Origin: Oscillospiraceae bacterium
GTDB taxonomy: Bacteria; Bacillota; Clostridia; Oscillospirales; Acutalibacteraceae
Length of the DNA: 45,265 nt
NCBI GenBank assembly: GCA_009779995.1
Contig: WRDW01000014.1
Coordinates: 1 to 45,265 of the forward strand
Direction: 5' to 3'
Both the position numbers and the translations under genes were made by a program. Shown here piece after piece: positions 1 through 7,380 of the stretch. Position 1 is the stretch's first letter. Each line of letters begins with the position of its first letter. The notes beneath the pieces are model-generated. The model saw only the letters and a list, made by a program, of their open reading frames with translations. It did no database searches and was not told the DNA's origin.

Positions 1-1
1 A

Positions 2-787
2 CGGAACATACTCTGGGCAAATGACAACTATATAGAATTCGGCATGGATTCCTATGCGGCAAAGGCTCAAATGCGCCCGGAACTGATTACGGGCAATCGG
101 GGCACGCTGATTATGCCCCGTGCATTGAAGGCCGCCGAACTGCAAAAGCAACGCACAAAAATAAAAGCCGAGGTGTTCACCCCGACTTGGATTGTCAAAA
201 AGCAAAATGACGCCGTGGACGCCGATTATATGGCTGACGACCTGGAGACGTACACCCGCCGGAAATGGCTCGAAATCACCTGCGGTGAAGCGCCCTACAT
301 GGCGACCCGCTATGATATGGAAACCGGCGAGGCGATTGCGCTTTCCGGGCGCGTGGGGCTCGTTGACCGCAAACTCGCCCGAATCAACGCCGAGGTGATC
401 GACAAAGCCGAATGGCAGCGGTTTGCCGAACTCGCCTACAAAGCAAGCTATGGCTTTGAATGGAACGGGGATTCGCTCCTCCTCGCGCGTGAAAATCTAT
501 TATATACATATCGTGACTACTACGTTGAAAAGTGGGGCGAGCCGCCGTCTTTCGCTGCGTTTGAGGAGATTGCCAAAATCGTCAGCTACAATATCTTTCA
601 GATGGACGGGCTGACCTATACCATCCCGCTGTCGGAAAGCAAGGAAAAAGTCGAGCATCGATTCTCTCTATTCAACTTGGAAGAAGAGAAAGAGGAATGG
701 CGAACCATCCCCGGCAAGCGCGTCAGGATCATGAACTGGGATACCAATCAAATGGAATTCTTCGATAAAAGGATTAAAAGGCCATGA
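2..787 (+). CDS. Restriction-modification DNA methyltransferase subunit (5' end outside window)
   Basis: The reading frame is open from the first full codon of the window, so the start lies upstream; about 261 residues are visible. The segment VFTPTWIVKKQNDAVD followed by WLEITCGEAPYMATRYD and SYGFEWNGDSLLLARENLL resembles the class of Firmicute 'restriction endonuclease subunit M' proteins that precede an Eco57I-like NPPY methylase, in which the CGEAPY region is part of the AdoMet-binding side. The role would be adenine methylation of host DNA together with the NPPY protein at 1071. The stop overlaps the next start (ATGA at 784-787), so the genes are translationally coupled. Family assignment is from memory of the motif pattern; the exact restriction-modification type cannot be settled from this piece. 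Confidence 0.7.
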   Translation, partial: RNILWANDNYIEFGMDSYAAKAQMRPELITGNRGTLIMPRALKAAELQKQRTKIKAEVFTPTWIVKKQNDAVDADYMADDLETYTRRKWLEITCGEAPYMATRYDMETGEAIALSGRVGLVDRKLARINAEVIDKAEWQRFAELAYKASYGFEWNGDSLLLARENLLYTYRDYYVEKWGEPPSFAAFEEIAKIVSYNIFQMDGLTYTIPLSESKEKVEHRFSLFNLEEEKEEWRTIPGKRVRIMNWDTNQMEFFDKRIKRP

Positions 788-1070
788 GCGAAAACACAAG
801 CATCAAAACAATGAGGACAGTTTACCCTCAGGTGTACGCTTTTGTTACCTCCGGATATGAGCGAAACGAGGGCTGGGTTAAAATCGGCTATACCGAACGC
901 CGAAACGTGGACGAGCGCATTCGCCAGCAGACAGGTACGGCTTTGCGCCCAGCGAGATCATCTACAACATTGCACGCAACTATGTCTATGGCGGCTTTCC
1001 CGGCATAGACAGTTCAAACTTGCAGTGCCGCAATTTAACCGAAACAGCGAAAGCAGGAGGGAACTTGGAA
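784..1070 (+). pseudogene. Remnant of nuclease/helicase gene of the restriction system
   Basis: The first 50 codons (MSENTSIKTMRTVYPQVYAF, then GWVKIGYTERRNVDERIRQQ) look like the start of a T5orf172/GIY-YIG type nuclease domain, which in related loci heads a large DEAD/DEAH helicase protein. After codon 51 the frame runs into unrelated residues and stops at 1008. From about position 933 a second frame is open and reads GFAPSEIIYNIARNYVYGGF, then continues without a stop into the methylase at 1071. A full-length nuclease-helicase would need many hundreds of residues, so the simplest reading is a large internal deletion plus frame change that left only both ends. The domain names are recalled, the frame break is directly visible. 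Confidence 0.6.
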
Positions 1071-2102
1071 ATGAGATTTGATTGCGTGGTGGGCAATCCG
1101 CCGTATCAGGAGGAAACAAAGGACACGAGTGATCTCCCAATTTATCATCACTTTTATAATCTAGCTGAAAGCTTAGCTAGTGTCTATTGCATAATATCGC
1201 CTGCAAAATTTTTGTTCAATGCTGGAAAGACTCCTGCGGTATGGAACAAAAAAATGTTAGGCGACAAATACCTTAAGGTGCTTAGTTATTGGAAAGATGC
1301 GGGCCAGGTGTTTCCGAACATTACATTCGAAGGCGGAGTGGCGATAACATATCGAGATGTTAATGTAATCAATGGCCCTATAGGACAATTCAACGCATTT
1401 TCTGAGTTGGATACAATTACGCGCAAGGTTTTCTCCATTGCGAACGAATCGTTAAACATTATTATGTATCTACAAAACAAGTTTGATTTAGATGCGCTGT
1501 ACAACGATTACCCTGCACTACGATCAGTAATTGGGAGTGGTGGCAGAGAAAAAAGGCTCACAACATCCATTTTCGACACACTGGGAGATGTTTTTAATGA
1601 AGAGCAACAGTCAGTTACTGATATAAGAATATTGGGAGTACAAAACGCATCAAGAATAATTCGGTATATAAATCGAAAATATCTTGTGCCGTCAGAGAAT
1701 GTAAATATGTACAAGGTTCTGATTTCAAAATCGAATGGAGCATCGGGCACTCTTGGTGAAGAATCTGCTCGGATAATAAGCACACCAGAAATCGGAACGC
1801 CCAATCAAGGATTTACCCAGTCCTTTATAAGCGTTGGCGCATTTGACTCGGAGTATGAAGTTAATGCTGCATTCAAGTATATAAAATCAAGGTTTTCAAG
1901 AGTGCTTCTTGGCGTGATGAAAGTGACCCAGGACAATTCGCCTGACAAGTGGCAATGCGTCCCCCTCCAGGACTTTACCCCGCACAGCGACATCGACTGG
2001 ACGCAGGCTATTGCGGATATCGACCGCCAGCTTTATGCGAAATATGGCCTGGACGAGATGGAGATTGCGTTTATCGAGGGGAAGGTCAAAGCGATGGAGT
2101 GA
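1071..2102 (+). CDS. Eco57I-like N6-adenine DNA methyltransferase / specificity protein
   Basis: A 343-residue protein with the adenine methylase motif NPPY at residues 9-12 (MRFDCVVGNPPYQEE). The start at 1071 is chosen because AGGAGG lies at 1055-1060, although the frame is open further upstream. The C-terminal end (DIDWTQAIADIDRQLYAKYG, then IAFIEGKVK) is typical of the second protein of such restriction-modification loci. It would methylate adenine and carry target recognition. Bases 1130-1920 are clearly AT-rich, while both ends of the gene are GC-rich like the rest of the window, which suggests that the central recognition part was exchanged. With the nuclease gene broken, the system may now only methylate, or be inactive. 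Confidence 0.75.
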   Translation: MRFDCVVGNPPYQEETKDTSDLPIYHHFYNLAESLASVYCIISPAKFLFNAGKTPAVWNKKMLGDKYLKVLSYWKDAGQVFPNITFEGGVAITYRDVNVINGPIGQFNAFSELDTITRKVFSIANESLNIIMYLQNKFDLDALYNDYPALRSVIGSGGREKRLTTSIFDTLGDVFNEEQQSVTDIRILGVQNASRIIRYINRKYLVPSENVNMYKVLISKSNGASGTLGEESARIISTPEIGTPNQGFTQSFISVGAFDSEYEVNAAFKYIKSRFSRVLLGVMKVTQDNSPDKWQCVPLQDFTPHSDIDWTQAIADIDRQLYAKYGLDEMEIAFIEGKVKAME

Positions 2103-2286
2103 ACTGAGCCATGAAACAAAGAGGCGGGGTTTGGAGGCCAGGTTTTATCACTGCGTTTAGTAGTGTGGGTTCGGAATGTCGGAGAGCAGATTCACATAGC
2201 CAAAAATGAGTGGAATCAGGCGGTTTTAGGGCAAGGCATTGAACCTGGATCACCGAGAGCCGGAGCCGCCGGGCGACGACGCGCCG
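2103..2286. other. Gap without recognisable gene
   Basis: I see no coding sequence here. It separates the restriction remnant from the truncated ECF-transporter fragment and probably contains the junction between them. No terminator with a clear T-run follows the methylase stop. Confidence 0.5.
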
Positions 2287-2417
2287 GACGAGGACGTCGC
2301 CGAAATGCACGTAGCCGCCGATGCCGGGCATGGGGATGTGCAAAACATACGCGACACCGTGATGAGCGCCGCGAACAGCGCGGCCGCGAGCATGGTCCGC
2401 AGCGATTTTCGCTTCAC
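2287..2417 (-). pseudogene. N-terminal fragment of ECF transporter substrate-binding (S) component
   Basis: On the minus strand a GTG start at 2417 follows an AAAGGAGC ribosome binding site (2422-2429) and reads MKRKSLRTMLAAALFAALIT. After a one-base frame change near 2351 the reading becomes AYVLHIPMPGIGGYVHFGDV. The combined sequence is the typical first half of transmembrane helix 1 and loop of an ECF-type vitamin/riboflavin family S component, where HIPMPGxGGYxHxGD is a familiar pattern. Similarity ends at about 2287, after some 43 codons of a protein that is normally about 170-200 residues. So the gene is both frameshifted and cut off, with its own ribosome binding site still intact. Confidence 0.6.
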
Positions 2418-2431
2418 AATAGCTCCTTTAT

Positions 2432-2641
2432 GTGCAGCTCGAAGGGCACGCCCGCTGCGCCAGCATCGCGGCGGCGTCGATTATCGCGATGGTCTCGCGG
2501 GACCGCGCGATGGTCAAGCTGGACGAGCAGTACCCCGGCTACGGCTTCGCCCAGCACAAGGGCTACGGCACGAAGGCGCACTACGAGGCCCTGGAGAAGC
2601 TCGGGCCGTGCTATGTGCACATGCTGAGCTTTTTGCATTAG
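2432..2641 (+). pseudogene. rnhB: C-terminal fragment of ribonuclease HII
   Basis: The reading frame encodes [20 protein letters not shown], then [20 protein letters not shown] and a terminal FLH. This is the C-terminal third of RNase HII, the enzyme that nicks RNA in RNA-DNA hybrids. Only about 65 residues of the usual 200-260 are present; the N-terminal catalytic DEAGRG part is missing, so the fragment cannot be active. The fragment starts right where the ribosome binding site of the opposite-strand ECF fragment ends (2430), placing a rearrangement junction at about 2431. The stop and a strong terminator downstream are preserved, as expected for the native 3' end. Confidence 0.75.
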
Positions 2642-2662
2642 CAATTCGAAGTGTCAATATAT

Positions 2663-2695
2663 GCGGAGGCGCACGGCCGTGCGTCTCCGCTTTTT
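2663..2695 (+). terminator. Rho-independent terminator after rnhB fragment
   Basis: A 13-bp stem (2663-2675 with 2678-2690, one G-T pair) is followed by TTTTT at 2691-2695. It lies 21 bases after the rnhB stop and is probably the original terminator of that gene. Confidence 0.8.
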
Positions 2696-2777
2696 GCGGC
2701 GGGCAAGCTGTCCCTCCCGCGCATACAATGCAATGGCCGGGCTAATCGGCCAAGAGATCGAAAGAGGAGGAATTCCA

Positions 2778-3410
2778 ATGCCCTTCAATACAAACTGCAA
2801 CCTGTTCTGCTGCTGCCAGAATTCCTGCGGCAGGCCAAATAACTGTTGCCCTCGCTGCCGGCAAAACCGGTGCTGCTGCCCTCCAAGGCCCTTCGGGCCT
2901 GTCTTCGGGGCGGGGCTGTTTTTTGACGGGGACGAGCCGTATTTCACCCGCGCCATCACCCTGGGCGACCTGCCTGTGACGGACGTGACCGTGCCGCTCA
3001 ACGTGTTCAACCCGCTGCTGGGGATGTCCGTCACCGGCAATTCCCTCGTGGTGACGCAGGGCGGGCTGTATGACCTGCGCTGCTATATCGGTACGCAGTT
3101 CCTTTCCCTGTTCCCATACGAGGTGTTCGTGGCGAAGAGCCTGGGCGGCGTGCTCACGCCCATCGCCGAGACGCTGGAGCAGACGCTCTGCGACGACGTA
3201 TCCATTCTGCCCGCCGAAGCGCCCCTGGAGCGGGCCCCGCTGCTGCCGCTGCTGCCCCGGTATATCGCCAAGACCACGCAGGCCTGCCTGGACCCCGGAA
3301 CCCAACTTTCCCTCGTCGTGCGCCTGAGGAGTATAGGCGTGCTGTATATCATGCCAGGCGCCCTCCTGACCGCCCAGCGCATAGGGGCCTGCAAGGGGCT
3401 GCCGATATAA
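2778..3410 (+). CDS. Cysteine-rich N-terminus protein, possible spore-surface protein
   Basis: This 210-residue protein begins at ATG 2778, 7 bases after AGGAGG (2765-2770). The first 36 residues are very rich in Cys, Asn, Pro and Arg (CCCQNSCGRPNNCCPRCRQN, then CCCPP). The rest is a hydrophobic, strand-rich domain with no signal peptide (GLFFDGDEPYFTRAITLGD, SVTGNSLVVTQGGLYDLRCY) and a C-terminal LVVRLRSIGVLYIMPGALL. The layout, a short Cys-rich tail plus a jelly-roll-like domain, recalls exosporium or spore-coat surface proteins of the BclA C-terminal type; this is inference, I do not recognise the family. It stands alone between two terminators, so it is a single-gene transcript. Confidence 0.6.
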   Translation: MPFNTNCNLFCCCQNSCGRPNNCCPRCRQNRCCCPPRPFGPVFGAGLFFDGDEPYFTRAITLGDLPVTDVTVPLNVFNPLLGMSVTGNSLVVTQGGLYDLRCYIGTQFLSLFPYEVFVAKSLGGVLTPIAETLEQTLCDDVSILPAEAPLERAPLLPLLPRYIAKTTQACLDPGTQLSLVVRLRSIGVLYIMPGALLTAQRIGACKGLPI

Positions 3411-3430
3411 AGCGTGTGCTTTTTATTCCG

Positions 3431-3462
3431 GAGACGCAGATGCCCTGCGTCTCTGCTTTTTT
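3431..3462 (+). terminator. Rho-independent terminator
   Basis: A perfect 9-bp stem GAGACGCAG/CTGCGTCTC (3431-3439, 3445-3453) is followed by a T-run ending at 3462. It ends the transcript of the Cys-rich protein gene and separates it from the convergent XRE regulator gene. Confidence 0.85.
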
Positions 3463-3465
3463 GCC

Positions 3466-4587
3466 TCACCCCGCCAACGCCAGCAATTCCGCAAAGCGCG
3501 GGTCGGCCTTGAAGGCCTCGGGCCAGGGGTTTATGGACGCATGGGTGTGCTCCTCGCAGCGGAGGGATTTGCGCACCTGGTTCATGTTGAGCCATGGGAA
3601 GCCGCTTTTATCAAAAACATGCCCCCGCAGCATGGGCGAGGTGTGTACGCTCGTTTGCGGCAGTTCCTCGAAGCGGCGGGCGATTTCGATGCATTGACCT
3701 ATGGCTGCAAAGGCCGCGTCGCAGTTACCCGCGTGGGCGGCCCCAAGCGCGATGGCTTCCCACAGGTTAAACACGTTTGGGCCGATTGCGCCGTAGTCGC
3801 CGTCCGGGCATACCGCGTTGAATATGTCCAGCAGGGCGTATTCGATCGGCAGGTGTTCCTCCTTGTCCATCGTGTTCCCCAGATGTACCATCATGCCGTT
3901 GAGCACGCGCAGCATCTGCAAGATTGCCTCGTGGCAGATTCTTCGGTTCTCCTCGCGGGAATGGGGCAGCAGATGGAAGGTGCCCATATACTCCCTGGTC
4001 TGCCACAGGCCGGGGAATTCGCCGATGATACGCCTGAGCTCTTTCAGCTCCGCCGCGCTTTTCTCGGGCTCTTTTTTCACGAGGACGCCATAATAGAGGC
4101 ATAGGCAGCTCTTGGCCTCCAGCCGTATAGCGTCATTCGTGCAGTTTTCGAGAATGTTGCTATAGACACTCCTGATCTCCGGCAGCCGCGCGCGCATTCG
4201 CTCGCCTTCCCCCGCGTCATGCCAGCCAATCGCCGTCAGCCTGTTAAAGTATGCGCCCCATAGCCGGTATTCCATGGGAAACTCCTTCAGCGCCTCTCTG
4301 GCCGCCTGCAGGGTCTGTTCCCAATTGCGCCCGTCTGTCCCAAGCAAATCGAGTATCTCCTGTATGCGCCGCTCGTTCTCCGCTTGATCAATGCCCAGCA
4401 GGTCGTCCGTACGCACGCCGAAGAAGCGCGCCAGCACGGGCAGCATGGAGAGGTCGGGCCAGTTTTCGTCGCGCTCCCAGTTGCTGATGGTCTGATAGGA
4501 CACGTTTAAGCGAGCGGCCAGCTGCTCCTGGGTGAGGCCCTTTTCGCGGCGCAAACGCCGCAGGGATTCGCCGAATAGAATTTGCAT
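3466..4587 (-). CDS. XRE-family transcriptional regulator with helical C-terminal domain
   Basis: A 373-residue protein on the minus strand. Residues 5-60 form an XRE/Cro helix-turn-helix (LRREKGLTQEQLAARLNVSY, QTISNWERDENWPDL). The remaining 300 residues are predicted mainly helical, with a pattern suggestive of TPR-like pairs (ALKEFPMEYRLWGAYFNRL), and may sense a ligand or partner. The start is supported by AAGGAGGGAA at 4592-4601. The gene is transcribed away from the amidase gene at 4739, sharing a 150-base divergent intergenic space, so it may control itself and that gene. The target is unknown. Confidence 0.8.
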   Translation of the reverse strand: MQILFGESLRRLRREKGLTQEQLAARLNVSYQTISNWERDENWPDLSMLPVLARFFGVRTDDLLGIDQAENERRIQEILDLLGTDGRNWEQTLQAAREALKEFPMEYRLWGAYFNRLTAIGWHDAGEGERMRARLPEIRSVYSNILENCTNDAIRLEAKSCLCLYYGVLVKKEPEKSAAELKELRRIIGEFPGLWQTREYMGTFHLLPHSREENRRICHEAILQMLRVLNGMMVHLGNTMDKEEHLPIEYALLDIFNAVCPDGDYGAIGPNVFNLWEAIALGAAHAGNCDAAFAAIGQCIEIARRFEELPQTSVHTSPMLRGHVFDKSGFPWLNMNQVRKSLRCEEHTHASINPWPEAFKADPRFAELLALAG

Positions 4588-4738
4588 GGGGTTCCCTCCT
4601 TCCCTGTACCCCCATATTACCCCATTTTCATCGCCAATGCAACATCAAAATGCTGGAGAGTTTCTCCCGAGTACCGGGAGTGCCATCGAAACGCGCTTTC
4701 CGCATATACTGGAGCAGAACCCGAAAGGAGCCCTGCGC

Positions 4739-5236
4739 ATGACAATCATACCTTATAACCGGCCCGCCGCCGTCGCCTACGCCCACGAGTGGGCCATGGG
4801 CCGCAACCCGAGGTACGGGGATTTCTCGAATATCGGCGGTGATTGTTCGAATTTCATCAGCCAGTGCCTCGTGGCCGGGGGGGCGGTGATGAACGAGACC
4901 CGCGGCACGGGCTGGTTCTACCACTCCATGAACAGCCGCGCCGCCGGGTGGAGCGCCGTGCCCTACCTATACAAATTCCTGGTGAATAACCGGGGGCGCG
5001 GGCCCTTCGGCCATGAAGTCCCCCTGGAGGAGCTCGAATTGGGGGACATCATACAGCTGAAGTTCGCGGGGATGGCGGATTACTCGCATTCGCTGCTGGT
5101 GGTGTCAATAGAAGAGCCGCCCACGCCTGTAAACATACGCATCGCCGCGCACAGCTATGACTGCGACGACAGGCCGCTGAGCACCTACAGCTACGTCAGC
5201 GCCCGGGGTATACGCATCGACGGGATAAGAAAATAG
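4739..5236 (+). CDS. Putative amidase-domain (CHAP/NlpC-like) protein
   Basis: A 165-residue protein. The motif GDCSNFISQCLVAGG (residues 33-47) carries the likely nucleophile Cys, and later YSHSLLVV supplies the likely catalytic His; both fit the 'putative amidase domain' family found in Firmicutes, whose members are papain-like peptidases/amidases thought to act on peptidoglycan. A WFYHSMN segment is also typical. No signal peptide or membrane segment is visible, so export is uncertain. ATG 4739 is used because AAAGGAG lies at 4724-4730; the frame is open upstream but without a ribosome binding site. It is divergent from the XRE regulator gene. Confidence 0.75.
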   Translation: MTIIPYNRPAAVAYAHEWAMGRNPRYGDFSNIGGDCSNFISQCLVAGGAVMNETRGTGWFYHSMNSRAAGWSAVPYLYKFLVNNRGRGPFGHEVPLEELELGDIIQLKFAGMADYSHSLLVVSIEEPPTPVNIRIAAHSYDCDDRPLSTYSYVSARGIRIDGIRK

Positions 5237-5277
5237 CCCATATACAAAAATTTCAGTGATTTTTCACGCAAAACCCC

Positions 5278-5307
5278 TTCCCAAAGCTCCGCAAAGTATG
5301 TTATAAT
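5278..5307 (+). promoter_or_regulatory. Possible promoter of hom
   Basis: TATAAT at 5302-5307 has a weak -35 match TTCCCA at 5278-5283 (18-base spacer). A second TATAAT at 5312-5317 is close. It is the only promoter-like sequence between the amidase gene and hom. Confidence 0.4.
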
Positions 5308-5376
5308 ACAATATAATGTGTAAAGCGTCTCTTTTGGGCGGATGACCGGGGAGACGCATGTGGGAGGTTTTTGCGG

Positions 5377-6612
5377 ATGGATGTCGCGATACTGGGCTAC
5401 GGCGTGGTGGGCTCGGGCACGGCGCGGCTGCTGGAGAAAATCAGCGGCGATGCCGCCCTGCGCGCCCTGCCGCTGCGGCTGAAATATATCCTGGACATAC
5501 GGGATTTCCCCGGCGACCCCCTGGAGCGACTGGTGACCCATAATTTCAACGCCATCCTGGGCGACCCGGACGTGCGCGTGGTGGCAGAGACCATGGGCGG
5601 GCTGCACCCGGCCTTCGAATATGTGCTGGCCTGCCTGCGCGCGGGCAAGAGCGTGGTGACCTCGAACAAAGAGCTCGTCGCGGCGAAGGGCTATGCGCTG
5701 CTGCAGGCCGCCAGGGAGAACAACGCCAACTTCCTCTTCGAGGGCAGCGTGGGCGGGGGCATCCCCATTATACGCCCGCTTTCCCAGTGCCTGTGCGCCA
5801 ACGAGATCGCCGAGGTGGCGGGCATCCTCAACGGCACCACGAATTTCATCCTGACCCGTATGCTCGGCGACGCCATGCCCTTCGGCCGGGCGCTGCAAAT
5901 GGCCCAGGAGAACGGCTACGCCGAGCGCGACCCCAGCGCCGACATCGGCGGGGCGGACGCCTGCCGCAAGATATGCATCCTGGCCACCCTCGCCTTCGGG
6001 CGGCATGTCTACCCCGAACAGGTGCGCACCGAGGGCATAGAGGGCATCACCCCGGAGGACGCCGCCTACGCCGACAGGCTCGATTGCAGCATCAAGCTGC
6101 TGGCGCGCGCGAAGCGCCTGCCCGACGGGAGAATCACGGCTTGCGTAGCCCCCATGCTCGTCCCCCGGGAGGGCAGCCTCCTCGCCTGCGTGAGCGACGT
6201 CAACAACGCGATTTTAATCCGGGGCGACGCCGTGGGGGACGTGATCTTCTACGGCCGGGGTGCGGGGCCGGAGCCCACGGCCAGCGCCGTTGTGGCGGAC
6301 ATCCTCGACTGCGCCAGGCATATTGACCGCCGCCGCCACTTCGAGTGGGAGGACGGCGCGCCGGATTACGTCGCCCCCGCTGAAGATGACATCGCGAAAT
6401 TCTACGCCCGCGTCTCCTGCGATGATGAGCCCTCCGCCCGAAAACAGGTGCTGCAAGCCTTCCCCGGCGCGTCGTTCATCGAGATCGACGGCGCAAGGCC
6501 GGGCGATCTGGCCTTCGTCATCCTCCCAACAAAAGACGGCCAAATGCGGGCGGCGCTGGCCGGGCTGGCGGGCGTGAAGGCCGAAATGGTGATGCGGGTA
6601 GCGGGGTTTTGA
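5377..6612 (+). CDS. hom: Homoserine dehydrogenase
   Basis: This 411-residue enzyme reduces aspartate semialdehyde to homoserine with NAD(P)H, the branch point to threonine and methionine. The Rossmann motif GYGVVGSG is at residues 7-14. The catalytic domain shows GILNGTTNFILTRM and the DPSADIGGADACRKICILAT stretch typical of the family. The last about 75 residues (FYARVSCDDEPSARKQVL onward) form an ACT domain, so feedback control by threonine is likely. ATG 5377 follows GGGAGG at 5362-5367; a TTG six bases earlier is less well placed. lysC, the first enzyme of the same pathway, lies 770 bases downstream on the same strand, separated by a palindromic element and a lipoprotein gene. Confidence 0.93.
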   Translation: MDVAILGYGVVGSGTARLLEKISGDAALRALPLRLKYILDIRDFPGDPLERLVTHNFNAILGDPDVRVVAETMGGLHPAFEYVLACLRAGKSVVTSNKELVAAKGYALLQAARENNANFLFEGSVGGGIPIIRPLSQCLCANEIAEVAGILNGTTNFILTRMLGDAMPFGRALQMAQENGYAERDPSADIGGADACRKICILATLAFGRHVYPEQVRTEGIEGITPEDAAYADRLDCSIKLLARAKRLPDGRITACVAPMLVPREGSLLACVSDVNNAILIRGDAVGDVIFYGRGAGPEPTASAVVADILDCARHIDRRRHFEWEDGAPDYVAPAEDDIAKFYARVSCDDEPSARKQVLQAFPGASFIEIDGARPGDLAFVILPTKDGQMRAALAGLAGVKAEMVMRVAGF

Positions 6613-6633
6613 CTTGAGCGCAAAGCGGTCAGC

Positions 6634-6787
6634 CGCTCCGCGGTGCTCCCTCACCCGCCCGAGGCGGGAGCTCCCTCACGAGCGAGCCAGGGGGTTTTTC
6701 CTGCGGCTTTCGTAAATTTTCGGAGACAAGCCCCCGGCTCCCTCGTGAGGGAGCTCCGCCGCAGCGGTGAGGGAGTATCGCGGAGCG
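6634..6787. repeat. Large imperfect palindrome (MITE/REP-like)
   Basis: Two arms of about 55-60 bases (6634-6694 and 6731-6787) are nearly inverted copies of each other: outer GCTCCGCG/CGCGGAGC, middle CTCCCTCACC/GGTGAGGGAG, inner GAGCTCCCTCACGAG/CTCGTGAGGGAGCTC and CCAGGGGG/CCCCCGG. The loop is 36 bases. No gene is present. The size and symmetry resemble miniature inverted-repeat elements; no second copy occurs in this window. Confidence 0.65.
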
Positions 6788-6837
6788 ACGTACCTCGTTC
6801 GGTACCCACAAGTTTTCAAAGAAGAAAGGAGCCCCCC

Positions 6838-7257
6838 ATGAAGCGTATCGCAATGGCACTCGCGGCGGCAATGCTGTTGGGTCTCTGCGCCTGCGGGCAG
6901 GAGGCAGCGCCCGTGACGCTGAGCGTTGTTCGACAGGATTGGACAGGAAGGCCAGTTCAACAGATGGAGCCAATATCTCTTGGCGCATACGCCTTAAAAA
7001 AGCGCAGCGTTGCAGAGTCTGAGACTTGGGACGGCAACGCAAAAATTACTTTGAAAAAGTTTGACGACAATACAGTCACAGTGCGTTTTCAGACAAAAAA
7101 CATGGTGGAAAGAAATCCAAACGGAACAATTAACCTGATGTCCGATGAACACGACTGGGTTGCTGTGATTCCCTACGAAGAGCCATATGAAATCATTACA
7201 CAGACAATGGATGCTGGCACCTCATTTATTTATACCTTTAGTAAAAACAACTTTTGA
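6838..7257 (+). CDS. Small lipoprotein of unknown function
   Basis: A 139-residue protein with a Lys/Arg start, a hydrophobic segment and a lipobox LCAC at residues 16-19 (LLGLCACGQE), so it should be lipid-anchored on the outer face of the membrane. The mature part (VTLSVVRQDWTGRPVQ, ITLKKFDDNTVTVRFQTKNM) looks strand-rich and matches no family I recognise. ATG follows AAAGGA at 6825-6830. The coding sequence after residue 30 is clearly more AT-rich than the flanking hom and lysC genes, which together with the adjacent palindrome hints at a later insertion between two pathway genes. Confidence 0.65.
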   Translation: MKRIAMALAAAMLLGLCACGQEAAPVTLSVVRQDWTGRPVQQMEPISLGAYALKKRSVAESETWDGNAKITLKKFDDNTVTVRFQTKNMVERNPNGTINLMSDEHDWVAVIPYEEPYEIITQTMDAGTSFIYTFSKNNF

Positions 7258-7380
7258 TTTCAATCACAAACCCCACCCACAAAAGGAGGCCTTATATGTA
7301 TCACCGCCAAAGCTCGACCGCCGGGGGCTATCGCAAGTCTATCCCCCGCGCAAAATTAAATTCACACTGGAGGTAATAGC

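Noticed and set aside
2161-2745. Arg-rich plus-strand frames of 154-168 codons
   Set aside because: They cross two gene fragments in wrong frames and carry no ribosome binding site.
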